This document shows positions 31,388 through 39,805 of a DNA stretch of 64,000 nucleotides, in pieces. The stretch spans positions 1,674,001-1,738,000 of the forward strand of contig NZ_CP085839.1 in assembly GCF_020715565.1 (NCBI RefSeq). Reading direction: 5' to 3'. The stretch comes from Nocardioides sp. Kera G14. Its GTDB lineage: Bacteria; Actinomycetota; Actinomycetes; Propionibacteriales; Nocardioidaceae. Position 1 is the stretch's first letter. The number at the start of each line of letters is the position of its first letter. Below the pieces are notes generated by a model that was not told the origin of the DNA, ran no database searches, and saw nothing but the letters and a program-made list of their open reading frames with translations. Both the position numbers and the translations under genes were made by a program.

Positions 31388-33880
31388 TCAGCGCTGGACG
31401 GCGCCGGTCAGCTCGGCGGCGCGGGCGACGGCAGCCTCACGTGCAGCGGTGGCCTCACCCTCGGCCAGCGTGCGATCGGGTGCGCGGAAGCGCAGCGCGA
31501 AGGCCAGCGACTTCCTGCCCGCTCCCACCTGGTCGCCGGTGTAGAGGTCGAAGAGCCGCACCGACTCGAGCAGGTCGCCCGCACCCTCGCGCAGCGCCTC
31601 CTCGACGGCCGCGACGGGAACCTCGGCGTCGACGACGAGGGCGACGTCCTCCTTGGCGACCGGGAAGGCCGAGAACTGCGGCGCGAGCGGGCGATCGGGC
31701 GCCAGACGCATCAGCGCGTCGAGTTCGAGCTCGAGCGCCGCGCTCCGCTCCGGCAGGCCGAAGGCCTTGCAGACGGCCGGGTGCAGCTCGCCGGCGTGCC
31801 CGATCTCCTCCCCATCCACGCTGACGACCGCACAGCGGCCGGGGTGCCACGGGGCACGCGTGGAGTTGGCGAGGTCGATGTGGACGCCGAGCTCATCGCC
31901 CAGTCGGCGTACGACGGCGAGCGCGTCCTGCCAGCCGGCCTGGGTGCCCTGGCCCCACCAGCCCGGGCGCTCGCGCTCGCCGGCGAGGACGACGGCGAGG
32001 TGGAGCGGCTGGACGGGGATGGCTGCGAGCAGCGTGTCGAGCTCGGCGTCGGTCGGACGGCGGTCGACGCCGTAGATCGGCGCCGCACCCTCGGCCGGGA
32101 AGGCGACCGTCATGGTCTCGAAGAGGGCGACACCGGGGGCACCGCGACCGACGTTGCGGGCCGCGGCCTTGAGCAGGCCGGGAAGCGCGGTCGTCGTGTA
32201 CGACGGCTCCTCGGAGGAGATCGGGTTCGCGAGGCCGACGGTCCTGCGCAGCGGATCGTCTGCGTCGAGCCCGAGCTGGTCGAACGTCGCCTCACCCACG
32301 AACGGGAAGCTGACGACCTCGGTGAGGCCGGCGCCCGCGAGGGTGCGACCGATCCGACGGCGGAGGCGCTGCTCGCGGGTCAGGCCGCGACCGGTCGCGC
32401 GGCGCGGCAGGACGCTCGGGACCTGGTCGTAGCCGACGATCCGGACGACCTCCTCGACGAGGTCGTAGGGGTCGGTGACGTCGGGGCGCCAGGTCGGGAC
32501 GACTGCGGTCAGCGTGTCACCGTCGACGGAGACGTCGCAGCCCACGGCGCGCAGGTGGCGGACCGTGTCGTCGGCCGAGACGTCGATGCCGCTCAGGGCA
32601 GCGGCCTGCGACACGGGCGCGGTGATGGTCGCCGGCGCCGGCGGCGTACCGACGAGGGTGAAGCCCGGCTCGGCGGTGGCGCCGCCGAGCTCGACGAGGA
32701 GCTCGACGACCCGGTCGGCGGAGACACCCGGCAGCAGCGGGTCGGTGCCGCGCTCGTTGCGCTTGCCTGCCTCGGAGCTGATCTTGTGCCGCTTGCCCGT
32801 GCGGAACATCGCGGTGGCGTTCCAGTGCGCGGCCTCGACGAGCACGCGCGTGGTGGTTTCGCTGATCTCCGTCGAGGCCCCACCCATGACACCGGCGAGG
32901 CCGATCGGGCCGGACTCGTCGGCGATGACGAGGTCCCCCTCAGGCCCAGCGTCGAGGGACCTGTCCGTCCCGTCGAGAGTGGTGAGCTTCTCCCCCGCCG
33001 TCGCGCGACGCACGACCAGGCCGCCGCTCACCTTGTCGGCGTCGTAGCCGTGGATCGGCATGCCGAGCTCGAGCATCACGTAGTTGGTGATGTCGACGGC
33101 GAGCGAGATCGAACGCATGCCGCACTGCTCGAGACGGGTGCGCATCCAGTCGGGCGTGGGCGCCGTCGCGTCGAAACCAGAGACGAGCCGGGCGGCGAAG
33201 ACCGGACAGCCCTCGGAGTCCTGGACGTCGACCGGCCAGGCGGCGTCGTCGGCGGCCGGCAGGTCGCGGAGGCCGGGGTCGGTGAACGGAAGATCGAACC
33301 CGAGCGCGGCCTCGCGGGCGACGCCGCGCAGGCTCAGGGCATAGGCACGGTCGGGGTTGATCTCGAACTCGATGACCTCCTGGCCGAGGCCGAGGACCTC
33401 GCGTACGTCATCACCCGGCTCTCCCGCGTCGGCCGGGAGCACGATGATGCCGTCGTGGTCGTCTCCCAGGCCCAGCTCGCGGGCGGAGCAGATCATGCCG
33501 GCGGAGAGGTGGCCGTAGGTCTTGCGCTCGGAGATCTGGAAATTGCCCGGCAGCACGCCACCGGGCAGGACGACGACGACCTTGTCGCCCGGCCTGAAGT
33601 TGTGGGCACCGCAGACGATGCCCTGCGGCTCGCCCGAGCCGTTGGCGTCACCGACGTCGACGGTGCACCAGTTGATCGTCTTGCCGTTCTTCTGCGGCTC
33701 GGGCTCCATGGTGAGCACCTGGCCGATCACGAGCGGTCCCTCGATGCCGGCGCCGGAGGTCTCGATCGCCTCGAGCTTGAGGCCGAGCGCGGTGAGGCGG
33801 GCGGTGAGCTCCTCGGTGCTGAGATCGGCTGGAAGAGACGAGCCGAGCAACTCGTGGATCCAGGAGACGGGGGCCTTCAT
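31388..33880 (-). CDS. pheT: Phenylalanyl-tRNA synthetase beta subunit
   Basis: 830 residues, full length. Domain order: N-terminal region, tRNA-binding EMAP-like domain (about 45-150; VLTMEPEPQKNGKTINWC), B3/B4 editing domain (about 210-370), B5 domain and C-terminal ferredoxin-fold anticodon-binding domain (about 735-830; FPVAKEDVALVVD). It begins immediately after the pheS stop codon (TAG followed by ATG, no gap), so translation should be coupled. Confidence 0.97.
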   Translation of the reverse strand: MKAPVSWIHELLGSSLPADLSTEELTARLTALGLKLEAIETSGAGIEGPLVIGQVLTMEPEPQKNGKTINWCTVDVGDANGSGEPQGIVCGAHNFRPGDKVVVVLPGGVLPGNFQISERKTYGHLSAGMICSARELGLGDDHDGIIVLPADAGEPGDDVREVLGLGQEVIEFEINPDRAYALSLRGVAREAALGFDLPFTDPGLRDLPAADDAAWPVDVQDSEGCPVFAARLVSGFDATAPTPDWMRTRLEQCGMRSISLAVDITNYVMLELGMPIHGYDADKVSGGLVVRRATAGEKLTTLDGTDRSLDAGPEGDLVIADESGPIGLAGVMGGASTEISETTTRVLVEAAHWNATAMFRTGKRHKISSEAGKRNERGTDPLLPGVSADRVVELLVELGGATAEPGFTLVGTPPAPATITAPVSQAAALSGIDVSADDTVRHLRAVGCDVSVDGDTLTAVVPTWRPDVTDPYDLVEEVVRIVGYDQVPSVLPRRATGRGLTREQRLRRRIGRTLAGAGLTEVVSFPFVGEATFDQLGLDADDPLRRTVGLANPISSEEPSYTTTALPGLLKAAARNVGRGAPGVALFETMTVAFPAEGAAPIYGVDRRPTDAELDTLLAAIPVQPLHLAVVLAGERERPGWWGQGTQAGWQDALAVVRRLGDELGVHIDLANSTRAPWHPGRCAVVSVDGEEIGHAGELHPAVCKAFGLPERSAALELELDALMRLAPDRPLAPQFSAFPVAKEDVALVVDAEVPVAAVEEALREGAGDLLESVRLFDLYTGDQVGAGRKSLAFALRFRAPDRTLAEGEATAAREAAVARAAELTGAVQR

Positions 33881-34987
33881 CTAGAGCTCACTTCCAAAGG
33901 CTGTGGTGAAACGGACGTCGCCCTCGAAGAGCGTACGGAGGTCGGAGAGACCGGTGCGGAACATCAGCGTGCGGTCGATGCCCATGCCGAAGGCGAAGCC
34001 GCTGTAGCGGGTGGAGTCGACACCGCAGGCTTGGAGGACACGCGGGTTGACGATGCCGCAGCCACCCCACTCGATCCAGCCCTCGCCCTTGCAGGTGCGG
34101 CAGGGGCTGCCGTCGATCACCTGAGCGCCACGGCAGACGAAGCAGGTCAGGTCGACCTCGGCGCTGGGCTCGGTGAAGGGGAAGTACGACGGCCGGAACC
34201 GCGTCACGATGCCCTCACCGAACATCTGCGTGGCGAAGTGGTCGAGCGTGCCCTTGAGATGCGCCATCGAGATGCCCTCGTCGATGGCGAGGCCCTCGAC
34301 CTGGTGGAACATCGGGCTGTGGGTGGCGTCGTACTCGTCGGTGCGGAAGACCCGCCCCGGGCAGACGATGTAGATCGGAGGGGTCCGGGTCAGCATCGTC
34401 CGCGCCTGCACCGGGCTGGTGTGGGTACGGAGGACGACGTGGTTCTCGGCCGGGTCGGTCCAGAACGTGTCCTGCATCGTGCGGGCAGGGTGGTCCGGGC
34501 CGAGGTTGAGGGCGTCGAAGTTGAGCCACTCGGCCTCGATGACCGGTCCCTCGGCGACCTCCCAGCCCATGCCGACGAAGATGTCGGCGATCAGCTCGGC
34601 GCCGGTGGTGAGTGGGTGACGCGCTCCCACGGGGAAGCGGTCGGTCGGCAGGGTGACGTCGACGGTCTCCTCGACGAGCATTCGGGCCTCGTGCTCGGCC
34701 TGCAGGACGTCGGTGCGGGCGGCGAGCGCCTGGTTGACCTGGCCGCGCGCCTTGCCGACCCGCGCACCGGCCTCCCTGCGGGCCGCCGGCGGCAGCGCAC
34801 CGATCTCGCGGTTGGCCAGTGCCAGGGGCGAGCGGTCACCGGTGTGGTCGATCCGGACCTGCTTGAGCGCCTCGAGATCGGCAGCGGCGGCGATGGCCGT
34901 CAATGCGGCGTCGCGCGCGGCCTCGACCTCCTCAGCCTTCAACGGAGTGACCTCAACGGGGTCGTAGTCAGAGTTCGGTCCAGACAC
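33881..34987 (-). CDS. pheS: Phenylalanyl-tRNA synthetase alpha subunit
   Basis: 368 residues. N-terminal coiled coil (about 20-110) and class II catalytic core with motif 2 (RVFRTDEYDATH) and motif 3 (GFAFGMGIDRTLMFR). Between them is a four-Cys insert (CFVCRG...CRTCKG) common in actinobacterial PheS and able to bind zinc. The start is GTG 34987; TAGGAT ends 7 nt before it and no Shine-Dalgarno is seen. Confidence 0.97.
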   Translation of the reverse strand: MSGPNSDYDPVEVTPLKAEEVEAARDAALTAIAAAADLEALKQVRIDHTGDRSPLALANREIGALPPAARREAGARVGKARGQVNQALAARTDVLQAEHEARMLVEETVDVTLPTDRFPVGARHPLTTGAELIADIFVGMGWEVAEGPVIEAEWLNFDALNLGPDHPARTMQDTFWTDPAENHVVLRTHTSPVQARTMLTRTPPIYIVCPGRVFRTDEYDATHSPMFHQVEGLAIDEGISMAHLKGTLDHFATQMFGEGIVTRFRPSYFPFTEPSAEVDLTCFVCRGAQVIDGSPCRTCKGEGWIEWGGCGIVNPRVLQACGVDSTRYSGFAFGMGIDRTLMFRTGLSDLRTLFEGDVRFTTAFGSEL

Positions 34988-34994
34988 TCGCCCG

Positions 34995-35000
34995 ATCCTA
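34995..35000 (-). promoter_or_regulatory. Putative -10 (TAGGAT) for pheST
   Basis: TAGGAT ends 7 nt before GTG 34987. Its TAG is the stop codon of the histidine kinase gene. -35 not convincing. It predicts a leaderless pheS mRNA that would also carry pheT and the BTAD regulator. Confidence 0.5.
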
Positions 35001-35678
35001 GTGGGGCGAGACCGGCCAGCTCACATCGATTCGGGCGCCGCCGCCCGGGCGGTCGCCGATGGTGATGCTGCCGCCGTGCGCGTTGACGAGTCCGCCGACG
35101 ACGTACAGGCCGAGACCGGTGCCCATGGAGCGGTCGCCCTTCCACCACTTGGTGAAGACGTTCTCCCGGACCTGCTCGGGGATGCCGTCGCCCTCGTCCT
35201 CGATCCGATAGCGGACGGCGTCGTCGAGCGGGGCGACGGTGACCACCACGTCGCCGTCGCCGTGGCGCACGCCGTTGTCGACGAGGTTGGTGAGGACCTG
35301 CGCGAGCTTGTCCGGGTCGGCATCGATCTGCGGCAGGTCGCCGGCCACGTCGAGCGAGATGGTGCGCGACGTCGACATCCGCACGTTGTCGACCACGCGC
35401 TGGACGATCGGCCCCGGATCGGTGGGCCGTCGGTGGAGCTGCAGCCGGCCGGTGTCGAGACGGGCGACGTCGAGCATCTCGGTGATCAGGCGCGAGAGCC
35501 GGTCGGCGTCGACGAGCGCAGTCGTGAGCATGAACTTCTTCTGCTCGTCGGTGAGCTTGTCCCAACGGTTGAGCACCGCCTGCACGAAGCCCTTCACACC
35601 GGTCAGGGGGCTGCGCAGCTCGTGGGCGAGGGTGGCGACCAGGTCGCTCCGTTCAAGCTCCCAGTCGTTGTCGGCCAT
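34998..35678 (-). CDS. Orphan soluble sensor histidine kinase
   Basis: 226 residues: only a HisKA dimerisation domain with LAHELRSPLTG (phospho-acceptor His near 19) and an HATPase domain with N box LTNLVDNGVRHG, G1 EDEGDGIPEQ and G2 GTGLGLYVV. No membrane segment, sensor or PAS domain, and no response regulator next to it. A gene of this kind sits at the same place in Streptomyces (between pheS and the rRNA methyltransferase), so the location is conserved. The start follows TAGAGT by 6 nt. Confidence 0.9.
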   Translation of the reverse strand: MADNDWELERSDLVATLAHELRSPLTGVKGFVQAVLNRWDKLTDEQKKFMLTTALVDADRLSRLITEMLDVARLDTGRLQLHRRPTDPGPIVQRVVDNVRMSTSRTISLDVAGDLPQIDADPDKLAQVLTNLVDNGVRHGDGDVVVTVAPLDDAVRYRIEDEGDGIPEQVRENVFTKWWKGDRSMGTGLGLYVVGGLVNAHGGSITIGDRPGGGARIDVSWPVSPH

Positions 35679-35684
35679 ACGGGC

Positions 35685-35690
35685 ACTCTA
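35685..35690 (-). promoter_or_regulatory. Putative -10 (TAGAGT) for the histidine kinase
   Basis: TAGAGT ends 6 nt before ATG 35678 and includes the TAG stop of the methyltransferase gene. No Shine-Dalgarno is in the gap. Confidence 0.45.
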
Positions 35691-36479
35691 GGTCCCACTC
35701 CTGCGGTGTGCGCGCGCACTGGCGTAGAGGCACAGCGCCGCGGCGGTGGAGAGGTTGAGGCTCTCGGCCTTCCCGAAGATCGGGATCGACACGATCGAGT
35801 CGGCTGCGGCCTTGAGCTCCTCGGGGATCCCCCAGGCCTCGTTGCCCATCAGCCAGGCGGTGGGCCTGGCGAGAAGCTCATCGGCGGTGAAGAGGTCGGC
35901 GTCGCCGTTCATGTCGGCGGCGAGGACGGTCAGCCCCGCCTGCTTCGCGGCGGCGATCGCGGCCAGCGGGTCGCGCTCGATCGCGATCGGGAGGTGGAAG
36001 GCGCTGCCGACGCTCGCGCGGATCGTCTTGGGGTTGTAGAGGTCCACCGAGTCACCGGCGAGGATCACGGCCGCCGCACCGGCAGCGTCAGCACAGCGGA
36101 TCACCGTCCCGGCGTTCCCCGGATCCCGTACGTCGGCGCAGATGGCCCACAACCCAGATGTCGGAGGGCCAGAGGCCGGATCTCGGAGGGCCGAAACGGG
36201 GAGGTCGATGAACCGGCAGAGGGCGACGACGCCGGCGGGGCTCACCGAGTCGGAGAGGCCCTGCATGGCCTCGGGGCTGACCAGCGTGGCGTCGGCGTAC
36301 TCCCCCGCGAGGGCGGGGACGACGAAGAGCTCCTCGACACACCCGGCGGCGAGGGCTCCCTCGACGGCCTTCGGGCCGTCGGCAAGGAAAAGCCGCCGCT
36401 CCGTTCGCACGGAGCGGCGGCTGAGCTTCCTCAGCTCCTTCAGTCGAGCGTTGCTCGGTGAAAGAGGAGCAGGCGTCAT
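35688..36479 (-). CDS. SpoU-family (TrmH-like) RNA 2'-O-methyltransferase
   Basis: 263 residues. N-terminal L30e-like substrate-recognition domain and C-terminal knotted SPOUT domain with the three motifs: VRDPGNAGTVIRCADAAGA, LMGNEAWGIPEE and IPIFGKAESLNLSTAAALCLY. Relatives of this position are annotated TsnR or RlmB-like. The target is probably 23S rRNA, but the exact nucleotide cannot be told. It starts 2 bp after rplT. Confidence 0.92.
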   Translation of the reverse strand: MTPAPLSPSNARLKELRKLSRRSVRTERRLFLADGPKAVEGALAAGCVEELFVVPALAGEYADATLVSPEAMQGLSDSVSPAGVVALCRFIDLPVSALRDPASGPPTSGLWAICADVRDPGNAGTVIRCADAAGAAAVILAGDSVDLYNPKTIRASVGSAFHLPIAIERDPLAAIAAAKQAGLTVLAADMNGDADLFTADELLARPTAWLMGNEAWGIPEELKAAADSIVSIPIFGKAESLNLSTAAALCLYASARAHRRSGT

Positions 36480-36481
36480 TC

Positions 36482-36865
36482 TCAGACAGCAGCCGGAGCG
36501 TTGACGTCCTCGGGGAGGGCGGCCTTGGCAGCCTCGACGAGCGCGTTGAACGCGGCGATGTCGTTGACGGCGAGCTCGGCGAGGATCTTGCGGTCGACCT
36601 CGATGCCCGCCAGGCCGAGGCCCTGGATGAAGCGGTTGTAGGTCATGCCCTGCGCACGCGCGGCGGCGTTGATGCGCTGGATCCAGAGCTTCCGGAAGTT
36701 GCCCTTGTTCTTGCGGCGGTCGTTGTAGGCGTAGACGAGCGAGTGGGTGACCTGCTCCTTCGCCTTGCGGTAGAGGCGCGAGCGCTGGCCGCGGTAGCCC
36801 TCAGCCCGCTCGAGGGTGGTACGACGCTTCTTGGCAGCGTTCACTGCGCGCTTGACGCGAGCCAT
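36482..36865 (-). CDS. rplT: Ribosomal protein bL20
   Basis: 127 residues. Assembles early on 23S rRNA; in other bacteria it also represses its own operon. N-terminal helix [19 protein letters not shown] and core [18 protein letters not shown] are typical. A C-terminal Glu/Ala-rich extension (about 8 residues) exceeds the E. coli length. The AAGGAG site 8 nt before ATG is strong. Third gene of infC-rpmI-rplT. Confidence 0.98.
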   Translation of the reverse strand: MARVKRAVNAAKKRRTTLERAEGYRGQRSRLYRKAKEQVTHSLVYAYNDRRKNKGNFRKLWIQRINAAARAQGMTYNRFIQGLGLAGIEVDRKILAELAVNDIAAFNALVEAAKAALPEDVNAPAAV

Positions 36866-36912
36866 GGTGTTACTCCTTCAGGAAAAGATGGGAAGGCCGG
36901 ATGGCCCGGGAT

Positions 36913-37107
36913 TCAGCGGCCGAGAAGCTTCTTGGCGCGGGGGACGTCGTTCTTCGCAACCTCGACGGTGCCGGTGAGGCGACGGGTGACCTTGGAGGCC
37001 TTCTTCTCGAGGTTGTGGCGCTTGCCGGCCTTCTCGCGAAGGATCTTGCCGGAGCCGGTCACGCGGAAGCGCTTGCCAGCACCGGAGTGGCTCTTGTTCT
37101 TCGGCAT
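36913..37107 (-). CDS. rpmI: Ribosomal protein bL35
   Basis: 64 residues, very basic: [20 protein letters not shown] at the start and a basic C terminus ending AKKLLGR. The open frame runs on upstream into infC, but ATG 37107 gives the family N terminus and has a purine-rich region upstream. 43 bp separate it from infC and 47 bp from rplT. Confidence 0.97.
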   Translation of the reverse strand: MPKNKSHSGAGKRFRVTGSGKILREKAGKRHNLEKKASKVTRRLTGTVEVAKNDVPRAKKLLGR

Positions 37108-37150
37108 CTCTAGGTCTCTCTTTCGTACGGACGCTTGGAAATCGGGGTGG

Positions 37151-37837
37151 TCAGGGGAGGTCGATGTCGGGGTCGAGCGCCTCGTTGCGGCGCTTCTCCT
37201 TCTTCTGCGCGACCGGCCTGTCGCCGGCCTGCGCGGTGCGGACGGCCTGCTCTGCGGCGGCGTCGGCCGCACGCTCAGCGGCCTTCTCCTCCTTGGCGGC
37301 GATGTGCTCGACCTTGGCGTCGGCCTTCTTCTTCGTCGGGCCGAGCACCATCACCATGTTGCGGCCGTCCTGCTTCGGGGAGGACTCCACGAAGCCGATG
37401 TCGGCGACGTCCTCGGCCAGCTTCTGCAGCAGGCGGAAGCCGAGCTCAGGACGGTGCTGCTCGCGACCACGGAACATGATCGTGATCTTGACCTTGTCCC
37501 CCGCGTTGAGGAACCGCACGACGTGACCCTTCTTGGTGTCGTAGTCGTGCTGGTCGATCTTGGGACGAAGCTTCATCTCCTTGATGATCACGTTCGTCTG
37601 GTTGCGGCGCGCGTCACGGGCCTTCTGGGCGTTCTCGTACTTGAACTTCCCGTAGTCCATGAGCTTGCAGACCGGGGGCTTGCCCTGGGGTGCGATCTCG
37701 ACGAGGTCGAGGTCGGCCTCCTGCGCAAGGCGCAGCGCATCGCCCGTCGGCACGATGCCGACGGTCTCACCGTTGGGACCGACGAGGCGGACCTCGGGAA
37801 CCCGGATCCGGTCGTTGATACGAAGCTCAGTACTGAT
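37151..37837 (-). CDS. infC: Translation initiation factor IF-3, with ATC start codon
   Basis: 228 residues. Prevents subunit joining and checks the initiation codon. The conserved N terminus ([17 protein letters not shown]) is encoded directly after an ATC at 37837-37835. An in-frame TAG lies six codons upstream and the first in-frame GTG is 28 codons downstream, too late for IF-3. GGAGG sits 4 nt before the ATC. Rare AUU/AUC-type starts are the known basis of IF-3 autoregulation. A charged, Ala/Lys-rich C-terminal tail of about 50 residues follows the core. Confidence 0.93.
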   Translation of the reverse strand: MSTELRINDRIRVPEVRLVGPNGETVGIVPTGDALRLAQEADLDLVEIAPQGKPPVCKLMDYGKFKYENAQKARDARRNQTNVIIKEMKLRPKIDQHDYDTKKGHVVRFLNAGDKVKITIMFRGREQHRPELGFRLLQKLAEDVADIGFVESSPKQDGRNMVMVLGPTKKKADAKVEHIAAKEEKAAERAADAAAEQAVRTAQAGDRPVAQKKEKRRNEALDPDIDLP

Positions 37838-38032
37838 GTGTCCTCCAGGGGACTAGGGAATGGGACGACGAGATGAACCTGATGAAATTGAAAAAGGCTC
37901 CTGCATGCACGCAAGCAGAAGCCGGCCCCTGAATATTCCGGGGCAATCCTGACCCGACGACCTGTGACGCTGGCGGTCGATGCGGGTGGGAGGTTCGAGA
38001 CCTCCGCTTGAGTACTGGACGAGATTAGCTGA
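37838..38032 (-). promoter_or_regulatory. infC leader region
   Basis: 195 bp between the SseB-like gene and infC. The transcript could form three hairpins in order: GGAGGT/ACCTCC (38005-37989), GCCCC/GGGGC (37944-37925) and the terminator-like stem at 37923-37889. No coding sequence is supported. Together they resemble a ribosomal-protein or IF-3 operon leader. Confidence 0.6.
37889..37923 (-). terminator. Attenuator-like terminator in infC leader
   Basis: GGCTTCTGC and GCAGGAGCC form a 9-bp stem (one G-U) with a 10-nt loop, followed at once by TTTTTC. It ends about 50 nt before the infC ATC. Position inside the leader suggests conditional termination of the infC-rpmI-rplT operon. Confidence 0.75.
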
Positions 38033-38536
38033 TCACTCCGCCGCGGGCCGAATCCACGCGGAACCGCCGCCGACCCGCGCCAGCTCCCAGCCGGAGGCCA
38101 CGGCCACGAGGTCATCGCCCTCGAGGGGGAACGGCACCGGGCCGGCCAGGTCGAGCACGATCGCCGAGGCTCCGTCCTGCAGTGCCGCCCTCGCGGCGTC
38201 GCGGGCACTGACGGGCACCGGGCGAGCGTCGGCCTGCCACGACTGGAGGGTCTCGAGCGACGTGAACGCGAGGAGCGCCTGGCGGCCGTCGGCACCGGTG
38301 ATGAGGACGGTGGCCATGTCGGCGCTCTTGTCGTGGGCACGACCGTGCTCGTCGAGCTCCATCTCGCCGAGGACGGCGACGACCGGCACCAGGAGCCGTG
38401 CCCGGGTGAGCGCCGCCATGACGTCGTACGCCGTCCCCGTGCCGTCCCTCAGCGCGGAGAGGGCGTGCGCAAGACCGGAGTCGGCGGCACCGGTGTCGTC
38501 CGGGAAGGCCGGGGCGAGGATGTCGCGGTCACGCAT
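38033..38536 (-). CDS. SseB family protein
   Basis: 167 residues with an SseB N-terminal-type domain (LTRARLLVPVVAVLGE, TVLITGADGRQALLAFTSLE). Function unknown; no secretion signal, so the Salmonella effector link of the family name should not be carried over. It sits in front of the infC leader, as in other actinobacteria, and diverges from the aldolase gene. GAGAAT 6 nt before the ATG may be a weak -10. Confidence 0.75.
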   Translation of the reverse strand: MRDRDILAPAFPDDTGAADSGLAHALSALRDGTGTAYDVMAALTRARLLVPVVAVLGEMELDEHGRAHDKSADMATVLITGADGRQALLAFTSLETLQSWQADARPVPVSARDAARAALQDGASAIVLDLAGPVPFPLEGDDLVAVASGWELARVGGGSAWIRPAAE

Positions 38537-38575
38537 GGGCCGATTCTCTCAGCAGGCGTGGAAGGATGCGGATTC

Positions 38576-39805
38576 GTGGGCACAGGTGTGGGGGCGAGCG
38601 CGGTCGAGCGGAACCGGCTCTGGACGCGGCTCTCGACCGCGGTGGCACAGCACGACGGCCCACTGGCGACCCCCACGATGGTCGTCGATCTCGACGCCTT
38701 CACTGCCAACGCCGCGGATCTCTGCCGCCGGGCTGCAGGGACGCCGATCCGGGTCGCCTCGAAGTCGCTGCGCGTCCCGGCGCTGATCAGCCGTGCGTTG
38801 GCGCACCCCGGGTTCGCGGGCGTGCTCGGCTACACGCTCGCCGAGGCGCTGTGGCTCGACGGGGAGGGGATAAGCGACGACATCGTGCTGGCCTACCCCA
38901 CCGTCGATCGTGCGGCGCTCGCCCAGCTGGTGGTCTCGCCCTCGGCCGCGGCGCACATCACCCTGATGGTCGACTCCGTCGAGCATCTCGAGGTGATCGA
39001 CTCCGTCCGCTCCTCGCGGGCGGTGCCGGTGAGGGTGGCGATCGACCTCGATGCGGGCCTCGACCTGCGGGTGACCCGCGTAGGTCCGCGTCGCTCCCCC
39101 GTGACGTCCGCTGCTGCGGCGGTCGCCCTGGCCGAGGCCGTCGTCTCCCGGCCGGGCTTCCGGCTCGTCGGTGTCATGACCTACGAGGGCCAGGTCGCCG
39201 GCGTCGCCGACGACGTGCCCGGCCAGCGGCTGAAGTCGGCGGTCGTACGCCGACTCAAGGACCGCTCCATCGAGCAGCTCCTCTCGCGGCGGGCCGACGT
39301 GGCGGCGGCGCTGAGGAACCTCACCGAACTGGAGTTCTGGAACGCCGGTGGCTCCGGGTCGATCGAGAGCTCGGCGTCGGACCCGATCGTGACCGAGGTG
39401 ACGGCTGGATCGGGCCTGCTGGTGCCGGGTCTCTTCGACCACTACCGGTCGTTCACTCCCCGCCCTGCGGCCTTCTTCGGGCTCCCGGTGACCCGGCGGC
39501 CGGACGCGAGGACCGCCACTGTGCACGGAGGCGGGTTGATCGCCTCCGGACCGACCGAGTCGTCCCGCGCGCCGCTCCCCTGGGCACCGGCCGGACTGTC
39601 GCTGACGGGGCTCGAAGGTGCCGGGGAGGTGCAGACCCCGCTGACCGGCCCGGCCGCCGAGAACCTGCGGATCGGTGACCTCGTGTGGTTCCGGCATGCG
39701 AAGTCCGGCGAGCTCTTCGAGCACACCGCCACGGCCCACCTCCTGGCCGGGTCCTCCCTCATCGACTCGGTGCCGACGTACCGCGGCTGTGGCCTCGCCT
39801 TCTGA
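38576..39805 (+). CDS. PLP-dependent amino acid deaminase/aldolase (alanine racemase fold)
   Basis: 409 residues from GTG 38576, preceded by GGAAGGA. Fold-type III PLP enzyme of the D-threonine aldolase/D-serine dehydratase group: TPTMVVDLDAF and RVASKSLRVP with the PLP Lys near residue 60; C-terminal metal region with GCGLAF and HTATAHLL. Likely acts on a small D- or beta-hydroxy amino acid; the substrate is not identifiable. The ORF is open far upstream without family similarity. It overlaps the kinase gene by 17 bp. Confidence 0.82.
   Translation: MGTGVGASAVERNRLWTRLSTAVAQHDGPLATPTMVVDLDAFTANAADLCRRAAGTPIRVASKSLRVPALISRALAHPGFAGVLGYTLAEALWLDGEGISDDIVLAYPTVDRAALAQLVVSPSAAAHITLMVDSVEHLEVIDSVRSSRAVPVRVAIDLDAGLDLRVTRVGPRRSPVTSAAAAVALAEAVVSRPGFRLVGVMTYEGQVAGVADDVPGQRLKSAVVRRLKDRSIEQLLSRRADVAAALRNLTELEFWNAGGSGSIESSASDPIVTEVTAGSGLLVPGLFDHYRSFTPRPAAFFGLPVTRRPDARTATVHGGGLIASGPTESSRAPLPWAPAGLSLTGLEGAGEVQTPLTGPAAENLRIGDLVWFRHAKSGELFEHTATAHLLAGSSLIDSVPTYRGCGLAF

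Noticed and set aside
28727..35065. A 2,112-codon open frame on the plus strand
   Set aside because: It lies antisense to the BTAD regulator, pheT and pheS. Its composition (Asp/Glu/Arg/Gly/Val/Leu repeats without domains) is what GC-rich codon structure produces on the opposite strand.
37985..38010. T-arm-like sequence GGAGGTTCGAGACCTCC suggesting a tRNA
   Set aside because: No matching acceptor stem, D-arm, anticodon arm or CCA end is found around it on either strand. It is better read as a hairpin of the infC leader.
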